Shown in pieces: positions 51,581-56,493 of a stretch of DNA of 56,493 nucleotides (within the stretch, counting starts at the first letter, position 1; each line of letters opens with the position of its first letter). The translations under genes were made by a program, and so were the position numbers. The stretch spans positions 1 to 56,493 of the forward strand of contig DBDJ01000062.1 of the NCBI GenBank assembly GCA_002293525.1, read 5' to 3'. Under the pieces are notes generated by a model that ran no database searches, had not been told where the DNA came from, and saw only the letters and a list, made by a program, of their open reading frames with translations. The stretch comes from Lachnospiraceae bacterium UBA935. GTDB taxonomy: Bacteria > Bacillota > Clostridia > Lachnospirales > Lachnospiraceae.

Positions 51581-52915
51581 TTGAATCTGCATGACAAGCA
51601 ACAGGAAATTGAACAATATAGGCAGAATGAATATGAAAAATTAAAATATAAGGAGTTAAATAAATTTAGAAAACGGATTTATTATTATAGAAGATTTTTG
51701 TATTTCTTACTGTTTGCGGGAGTTTTAGCTTTTGCTTTGACTTGGTGGCTTTCCATTTGGTCCCGTGTGCCTTCATCCATAAAGCTTCGAGCTGAAACAG
51801 CGGAAACACTAGAGTTTATGGTTCCGGTATCAGGCAATATTTATCGTGAGGAAGTGTCTGATAAAAGCATTCCTATCGATCTGCAGCGACCTGTTACCTT
51901 TAAAACAGGAACTACCAGCCGTTATACTGTGGATCTGAAAGTATTTGGGATTATTCCGCTAAAAAGCGTTGACATTGAGATTATTCAGGATAAGAAGGTG
52001 ACTCCTGCCGGTATTCCAATTGGAATCTACGTCAAAACAAAGGGGGTTCTAGTAGTAGGTATTGGCGAATTTGAAGATGAGACCGGACAGACAGTTTCTC
52101 CGGCCATGTATATTTTACAGCCGGGTGATTATATATTAGAAGTCAATGACGAAGAAATAACCGGAAAAGATCGTTTGATTGATCTTGTAACACATAGCGA
52201 AGGTCAGGCTATGATTATGAAAGTGATAAGGGATATGGAAGAAATAGACCTGATGCTTAAGCCGGCTATGAATTTAAGCGGAGACTATAAGATTGGGGTC
52301 TGGGTGAGGGATAACGCCCAGGGCGTCGGTACGATGACATATATTGAAGAAGACGGAACCTTCGGGGCGCTTGGGCATGGCATAAATGATGTGGACATCA
52401 GTGCATTGATGACTTTGGGAAGCGGATTACTGTATCATACGGAGATTATCAATATTACTCGGGGTTCAGACGGTTCACCGGGGGAACTGACAGGTTTCAT
52501 AGAATATGACGAATCCAATTTGCTGGGGCAAATAACCGATAACACGCCTTATGGCATATTTGGTGTTTGTAACGGGTTACGGCCGGAGGACATCGTCTAT
52601 GAGCCGATGCCGATCGGGTTGAAACAGGATATCAAGAAAGGACCGGCACAGATCATCTGCAGTATTACCGGAGCACCGAAGATATATGATGTGGAGATTA
52701 CGGAGATTAATTTGGATAATGACAATGTCAACAGAGGCATTGTATTACGTATTACTGATACAGAGCTGCTGAGCCTGACTGGCGGGATTGTGCAGGGAAT
52801 GAGCGGAAGCCCGATTATTCAGGACGGCAAGCTGATCGGGGCCGTGACCCATGTGCTGGTTCAGGATGCAACCAGTGGGTACGGGATATTTATTGAAAAT
52901 ATGATAGCCCATTAA
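51581..52915 (+). CDS. spoIVB: SpoIVB serine peptidase (S55 family)
   Basis: SpoIVB is secreted by the forespore and cleaves SpoIVFA to trigger sigma-K activation in Bacillus. The 444-residue protein has an N-terminal membrane helix (about residues 39-62), a PDZ domain (about 155-225) and an S55 peptidase domain: GALGHGI with the catalytic His, and VQGMSGSPIIQDGKLIGAV with the catalytic Ser. The start is TTG 51581 behind AAGGATG. In most Clostridia spo0A follows; here it is absent and hisS comes next. SigK at 8143 lacks a pro-sequence, so SpoIVB must have another target here. Confidence 0.93.
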   Translation: MNLHDKQQEIEQYRQNEYEKLKYKELNKFRKRIYYYRRFLYFLLFAGVLAFALTWWLSIWSRVPSSIKLRAETAETLEFMVPVSGNIYREEVSDKSIPIDLQRPVTFKTGTTSRYTVDLKVFGIIPLKSVDIEIIQDKKVTPAGIPIGIYVKTKGVLVVGIGEFEDETGQTVSPAMYILQPGDYILEVNDEEITGKDRLIDLVTHSEGQAMIMKVIRDMEEIDLMLKPAMNLSGDYKIGVWVRDNAQGVGTMTYIEEDGTFGALGHGINDVDISALMTLGSGLLYHTEIINITRGSDGSPGELTGFIEYDESNLLGQITDNTPYGIFGVCNGLRPEDIVYEPMPIGLKQDIKKGPAQIICSITGAPKIYDVEITEINLDNDNVNRGIVLRITDTELLSLTGGIVQGMSGSPIIQDGKLIGAVTHVLVQDATSGYGIFIENMIAH

Positions 52916-52948
52916 AAGTAATCTATGATCTAGTATAAACAAACTTTG

Positions 52949-53019
52949 CGCTGATGTATGATAGCCCCTGTCATGCATCAGCGGAACTTAATATTTTTTT
53001 TTCGTATCATTACGAAAAA
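52949..53019. other. two hairpins between spoIVB and hisS
   Basis: A 13-bp stem (52949-52961 with 52971-52983, one G-T pair) lies about 33 nt after spoIVB. A second stem, TTTTTCGTA-tcat-TACGAAAAA (52998-53019), follows. The first lacks an immediate T-run, but nine T residues start at 52993, so together they may terminate spoIVB transcription. Confidence 0.5.
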
Positions 53020-53025
53020 TTTTGA

Positions 53026-53054
53026 TTGAGTATTTTGTAAAACAAGTGTAGAAT
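53026..53054 (+). promoter_or_regulatory. probable sigma-A promoter of hisS-aspS
   Basis: TTGAGT (53026-53031), 17 nt, TAGAAT (53049-53054). The leader to hisS would be about 135 nt. No T-box motif is present in it. Confidence 0.55.
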
Positions 53055-53136
53055 TTAAAAGTATTGAACAATCATGATCAAGATATAATTGATCAAAAAT
53101 GATCTTTTGTATCATTCATTAATTAAGGAAGAATTT

Positions 53137-53166
53137 ATGAAAGGCAACATAGAAAAGGCAACATAG
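53137..53166 (+). CDS. possible upstream mini-ORF in the hisS leader
   Basis: ATG 53137 follows AAGGAAGAATTT at good spacing and opens nine codons (MKGNIEKAT) before TAG. It has no His codon, so it is not a classical attenuation peptide. It overlaps the 14-bp tandem repeats and may simply be an early copy of the hisS start region. Confidence 0.3.
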   Translation: MKGNIEKAT

Positions 53167-53182
53167 AAAAGTCTACATAGAA
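53141..53182 (+). repeat. 14-bp tandem repeat before hisS
   Basis: AAGGCAACATAGAA occurs at 53141-53154 and 53155-53168, then AAGTCTACATAGAA at 53169-53182. The next bases AAGGAG form the hisS ribosome site, as if the unit grew from it. Confidence 0.85.
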
Positions 53183-53194
53183 AAGGAGAATATT

Positions 53195-54442
53195 ATGCCA
53201 TTAAATAAAAAGCCGGTAAACGGCATGAAAGATATCATGCCTGATGAAATGGCGATCAGGGCTTATGTGACCGGCATAATACGGGATACCTATAGCCAGT
53301 TCGGATTTACACCGATCGAAACGCCATGTGTGGAACATATCGGTAACCTGAGCAGCAAGCAGGGCGGGGAAAATGAAAAGCTGATCTTCAAGATATTAAA
53401 AAGGGGCGAGAAACTGAACCTGGATCAGGCCAACGCCGAAAGCGACCTGGTAGACGGCGGGCTGCGGTATGATCTGACAGTGCCTTTGGTGCGGTTTTAT
53501 GCCAATCATGAAAATGAGCTTCCGGTTCCTTTCAAGGCGCTGCAGATGGGCAATGTCTGGCGGGCAGACCGGCCACAGCGGGGGCGGTACCGTCAGTTCA
53601 TGCAATGTGACATTGATATTTTGGGGGAACCGTCCAACCTGGCGGAGATCGAGCTGATTCTGGCGACGGCTACGACGCTGGGGAAGATTGGTTTCAAGAA
53701 TTTTCAGATCCGTATCAGCGACAGACGGGTCTTAAAGGCGATGGCTGAGTACAGCGGGTTCGCCGAAGTTTCCTATGACACGGTGTTTATCATCCTCGAC
53801 AAGATGGACAAGATCGGACCGGAAGGGGTGGCCCAAGAACTGCAGGACAACGGGTTTTCTTCCGATAGCGTCGGCAGGTATATGGGGCTGTTTGAAGCAT
53901 TGAAAACGGCGGCGGACGGACTTGGCTTTTTAACGGAAACCCTGGAAGGAATCATGGATCCGGAGGCCGGGCAGAACCTTGCGGACATCATTGCTGCCGT
54001 CCGGGGAACCGCAGCGGCGGAGTTTGAGATTGTCTTTGACCCCACATTGGTGCGGGGCATGTCATATTATACCGGCAGTATTTTTGAAGTGGCGATACCC
54101 GAGTTTGGCGGCAGCTGCGGCGGCGGGGGAAGGTATGACAAGCTGGTCGGGCAGTTCTCCGGGAAAGAGGTTCCGGCCTGCGGGTTTTCCATCGGTTTTG
54201 AAAGGATCATCCTGCTGCTTAAGGAAAGCGGCTTTTTGCTTCCGGCGCCGCCGGTAAAAAAAGCCTATCTGCTGGAAAAAGGCCTGGATGCAGATGCCAT
54301 ATGCCGCATTATCAAGCAGGCTCAGGCAGAGCGGCAAGACGGCTGCCAGATATCCATTATCCGGATGAATAAGAATAAGAAGTTTCAAAAAGAGCAGTTA
54401 AGTAAAGAAGGATATCAGGAATTTATTGAGTTTTATGTTTAA
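53195..54442 (+). CDS. hisS: histidine-tRNA ligase
   Basis: HisS charges tRNA-His. The 415-residue class II synthetase has motif 1 around GFTPIETPCVEH, motif 2 in QMGNVWRADRPQRGRYRQFMQCDIDILG, the HisA signature LVRGMSYYTG, and motif 3 in ACGFSIGFERI. YDLTVPLVRF is also conserved. The C-terminal anticodon domain is short (about 75 residues) and unlike the usual one after KKAYLL, so the end of the protein is divergent. Ribosome site AAAGGAG. aspS follows after 125 nt, the common hisS-aspS pair. Confidence 0.93.
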   Translation: MPLNKKPVNGMKDIMPDEMAIRAYVTGIIRDTYSQFGFTPIETPCVEHIGNLSSKQGGENEKLIFKILKRGEKLNLDQANAESDLVDGGLRYDLTVPLVRFYANHENELPVPFKALQMGNVWRADRPQRGRYRQFMQCDIDILGEPSNLAEIELILATATTLGKIGFKNFQIRISDRRVLKAMAEYSGFAEVSYDTVFIILDKMDKIGPEGVAQELQDNGFSSDSVGRYMGLFEALKTAADGLGFLTETLEGIMDPEAGQNLADIIAAVRGTAAAEFEIVFDPTLVRGMSYYTGSIFEVAIPEFGGSCGGGGRYDKLVGQFSGKEVPACGFSIGFERIILLLKESGFLLPAPPVKKAYLLEKGLDADAICRIIKQAQAERQDGCQISIIRMNKNKKFQKEQLSKEGYQEFIEFYV

Positions 54443-54455
54443 TAGAGGGGAAATT

Positions 54456-54515
54456 ATGATATGCAATAAAGAGATGAGGTCAGAGATGAAGTCAAGAGAT
54501 GAAGTCAAGAGATGA
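54456..54515 (+). CDS. possible upstream small ORF before aspS
   Basis: ATG 54456 follows AGAGGGG at good spacing and opens 19 codons (MICNKEMRSEMKSRDEVKR) ending at TGA 54513. It runs through the 13-bp tandem repeat, whose unit is not a multiple of three, so the frame depends on copy number. Translation is plausible, but function is unknown. Confidence 0.3.
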   Translation: MICNKEMRSEMKSRDEVKR

Positions 54516-54560
54516 AGTCAAGAAATGTAATCAAGAGATGATGACAAGAGATGGAGATGA
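54471..54560 (+). repeat. 13-bp tandem repeat before aspS
   Basis: GAGATGAAGTCAA is repeated from 54483 with starts at 54496 and 54509, then decayed units at 54522 (GAAATGTAATCAA), 54535 (GAGATGATGACAA) and 54548, preceded by a 12-bp variant at 54471. Each unit contains an ATG. It ends 7 nt before the aspS start codon. Confidence 0.88.
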
Positions 54561-54567
54561 AGAGAAC

Positions 54568-56358
54568 ATGGCAGAATCAATCAAAGGGCTAAAAAGAACA
54601 CATCGCTGTACAGAAGTTTCCGTGGCCGATACCGGCAGCGTGGTAACAGTGATGGGCTGGGTACAGAAGTGCCGCAATAAAGGCGGGATTATTTTTGTGG
54701 ATCTGCGGGATCGCAGCGGAATCCTGCAGGTTATTCTGGAGGAAACGGACTGCGGCCGGGAGAATTTTGCCAAGGGTGAGCGGCTGCGGAGTGAGTTCGT
54801 CATCGCGGTGACGGGTACGGTGGTGAAGCGTTCCGGTGCCGTCAATGAAAACCTTAAAACCGGGGACATCGAAATCAGGGCTGCCGAGCTGCGGATCCTG
54901 TCCGAAGCGGAGACCCCGCCTTTTCCCATTGAAGCCGGTTCCCGGACCAAGGAAGAGCTGCGCCTGAAATACCGATTCCTGGATCTGCGGCGGCCGGACC
55001 TGCAGGGCAATATCATGCTGCGCAGCAAGATCACGGCTGACATCCGCTCATTTTTAGTGGAAGAAGGATTCCTTGAAATCGAAACGCCGATATTAAATAA
55101 ATCGACACCGGAAGGAGCGCGTGACTATCTGGTGCCCAGCCGGGTGCATCCGGGCAGTTTTTATGCCTTACCGCAGTCGCCGCAGCTGTTTAAGCAGCTG
55201 CTGATGTGTGCCGGATATGACCGTTATTTCCAGATCGCCAAATGCTTCCGGGACGAGGACCTGCGGGCCGACAGGCAGCCGGAGTTTACGCAGGTGGATA
55301 TGGAACTGTCTTTTGTCGATGTAGACGATGTGATTGCCGTCAATGAACGCCTGCTGCAGGCGGTAGTAAAGAGTTCCGTCGGCCGGGATGTCCCGCTGCC
55401 GATACCGCGAATGACATGGACGGAAGCTATGGACCGTTTTGGCACGGATAAGCCGGATACGCGTTTTGGCATGGAGCTGAGGGATGTGTCGGACACCGTG
55501 CAAGGCTGCGGGTTTGCCGTGTTTACCGGTGCCCTCACAAACGGAGGGACGGTCAGGGGCATCAATGCCAAGGGCCAGGCGGAAATGCCGCGCAAGAAAA
55601 TCGATGCCCTGACAGAGTTTGCCAAAGGCTACGGCGCGAAAGGTCTGGCTTATCTGGCGGTAATGCCGGACGGTACTTATAAATCTTCGTTTGCCAAGTT
55701 CATGACGGAAGAAGAGTTTGCAGCCCTGATAAAGCTTATGGAAGGAGAAAAAGGTGACCTGCTGTTCTTTGCAGCGGATAAAACCGCCCTGGTCTTAAGC
55801 GTCCTGGGGGCTTTACGGCTGGAACTGGCCGGACAGATGGGCCTGATTGATCATGAGCGGCTTGATTTCCTATGGATCACGGAATTCCCCTTGCTGGAAT
55901 ACAGTGAGGAAGAAAACCGTTACGTGGCCGTACATCATCCCTTCACGATGCCGATGGAAGAGGATCTGCCGCTGCTTGAGAGCGGTGACCTAGGGAAGAT
56001 CCGTGCCAAGGCCTATGACATAGTTTTGAACGGTACGGAACTTGGCGGGGGATCCGTTCGTATCTTCCAGTCAGAAGTGCAGGAAAAAATGTTCGCGATC
56101 CTCGGCATGAAAAAAGAAGAGGCGAAAGACCGCTTCGGATTCTTATTGGATGCCTTTCAGTATGGCGTCCCGCCGCATGCCGGCCTGGCATATGGGCTGG
56201 ACCGTCTGGTGATGCTTCTAGTGAAGGCGGAATCGATCCGCGAAGTAATAGCGTTCCCAAAGGTGAAGGATGCCTCCTGCCTGATGACGAGCGCGCCGGA
56301 TGTGGTTGACCCAAAACAGCTGGAGGAACTGGGAATCAAGTTAGATGAACATAATTAA
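54568..56358 (+). CDS. aspS: aspartate-tRNA ligase
   Basis: AspS charges tRNA-Asp. The 596-residue class IIb synthetase has an N-terminal OB fold (VVTVMGWVQKCRNKGGIIFVDLRD), the catalytic domain with YRFLDLRRPDLQ, motif 2 FRDEDLRADRQPEFTQ, the bacterial GAD insertion (about residues 285-420) and motif 3 GLAYGLDRLVML. The start ATG 54568, MAESIKG, is preferred to ATG 54499, which would translate the tandem repeat; the ribosome site GGAGATGAAGAG is a little far. It could be discriminating or non-discriminating; the sequence does not decide. Confidence 0.95.
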   Translation: MAESIKGLKRTHRCTEVSVADTGSVVTVMGWVQKCRNKGGIIFVDLRDRSGILQVILEETDCGRENFAKGERLRSEFVIAVTGTVVKRSGAVNENLKTGDIEIRAAELRILSEAETPPFPIEAGSRTKEELRLKYRFLDLRRPDLQGNIMLRSKITADIRSFLVEEGFLEIETPILNKSTPEGARDYLVPSRVHPGSFYALPQSPQLFKQLLMCAGYDRYFQIAKCFRDEDLRADRQPEFTQVDMELSFVDVDDVIAVNERLLQAVVKSSVGRDVPLPIPRMTWTEAMDRFGTDKPDTRFGMELRDVSDTVQGCGFAVFTGALTNGGTVRGINAKGQAEMPRKKIDALTEFAKGYGAKGLAYLAVMPDGTYKSSFAKFMTEEEFAALIKLMEGEKGDLLFFAADKTALVLSVLGALRLELAGQMGLIDHERLDFLWITEFPLLEYSEEENRYVAVHHPFTMPMEEDLPLLESGDLGKIRAKAYDIVLNGTELGGGSVRIFQSEVQEKMFAILGMKKEEAKDRFGFLLDAFQYGVPPHAGLAYGLDRLVMLLVKAESIREVIAFPKVKDASCLMTSAPDVVDPKQLEELGIKLDEHN

Positions 56359-56436
56359 GAAAGCTGATTGCACTGCTGTTTTGAAAGACTTCCAAACAAC
56401 AAAATATAAAAAACCCCAGGTTCTAACGAAAACGTG

Positions 56437-56493
56437 GTGGCCGCGAGGCTCGGGGGCCGGAGGACTGGATGGTCGGTTTTCTCGGCGGACGCA
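56437..56493 (+). repeat. repeat A3, start of a third A element cut by the window end
   Basis: GAGGCTCGGGGGCCGGAGG and GATGGTCGGTTTTCTC then GGACGC match the left arm of A1 in the same order. The rest lies outside the window. The 78 bp between aspS and this point show no clear terminator. Confidence 0.75.

Noticed and set aside
53055..53194. T-box leader or His-codon attenuator before hisS
   Set aside because: No T-box motif is present and the mini-ORF lacks His codons.

Overview
The window looks like a piece of chromosome from an endospore-forming member of the Clostridia, probably close to Lachnospiraceae. The evidence is the sporulation genes (gpr, spoIIP, sigK, spoIVB), a T-box-controlled trp operon, clean GGAGG ribosome sites, several TTG/GTG starts and mid-range GC. 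The species cannot be told from the sequence. Almost all genes lie on the + strand; rpsT and spoIIP are the exceptions.

Layout. 1-1.6 kb: a toxin-antitoxin operon (MqsR-like toxin; zinc-ribbon/HTH/Panacea antitoxin) behind a consensus promoter. 1.7-8.8 kb: housekeeping and sporulation block rpsT, gpr, spoIIP (inverted), lepA, hemW, sigK. 9-11.2 kb: degenerate HD-GYP protein and pilT. 11.3-16.3 kb: a two-component/ABC exporter cassette whose histidine kinase has lost its sensor domain and is frameshifted. 16.3-16.9 kb: a candidate type I toxin-antitoxin locus (26-residue membrane peptide, opposing antisense promoter, inverted-repeat borders). 17-20 kb: comM and dprA. 20.1-40.7 kb: a complete type IV pilus locus (CheX-like protein, CheY, PilB, PilC, a YfhO membrane protein, major pilin, PilD, a PilM-PilN fusion, PilO, four pilin-like or PilX-like proteins, and a 1049-residue exported protein). 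40.9-46.3 kb: Trp T-box and trpDCFBA without trpE/trpG. 46.4-48 kb: secreted GH19 chitinase-like enzyme. 48.3-56.4 kb: nadK, argR, recN, spoIVB, hisS, aspS.

How it works together. The pilus locus carries all core motor, platform, alignment and processing parts. It also carries a signalling module: a CheX-type phosphatase domain fused to three 24-residue MshEN-like motifs with an exact 29-residue period, next to a CheY, next to a PilB with the same motif twice, with a degenerate HD-GYP protein beside pilT. I infer that cyclic-di-GMP and CheY phosphorylation jointly control this pilus. DprA and ComM between the two pilus blocks suggest, but do not prove, DNA uptake.

The spacers are unusual. 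Three families of structured intergenic repeats occur: A, GC-rich palindromic; B, hairpin-core-hairpin, which supplies stop codons to hemW and the yfhO-like gene; C, about 135 bp. Many other spacers contain 11-22 bp tandem duplications, often copies of the adjacent gene end or ribosome-site region. No tRNA, rRNA, CRISPR array or intact transposase was seen.
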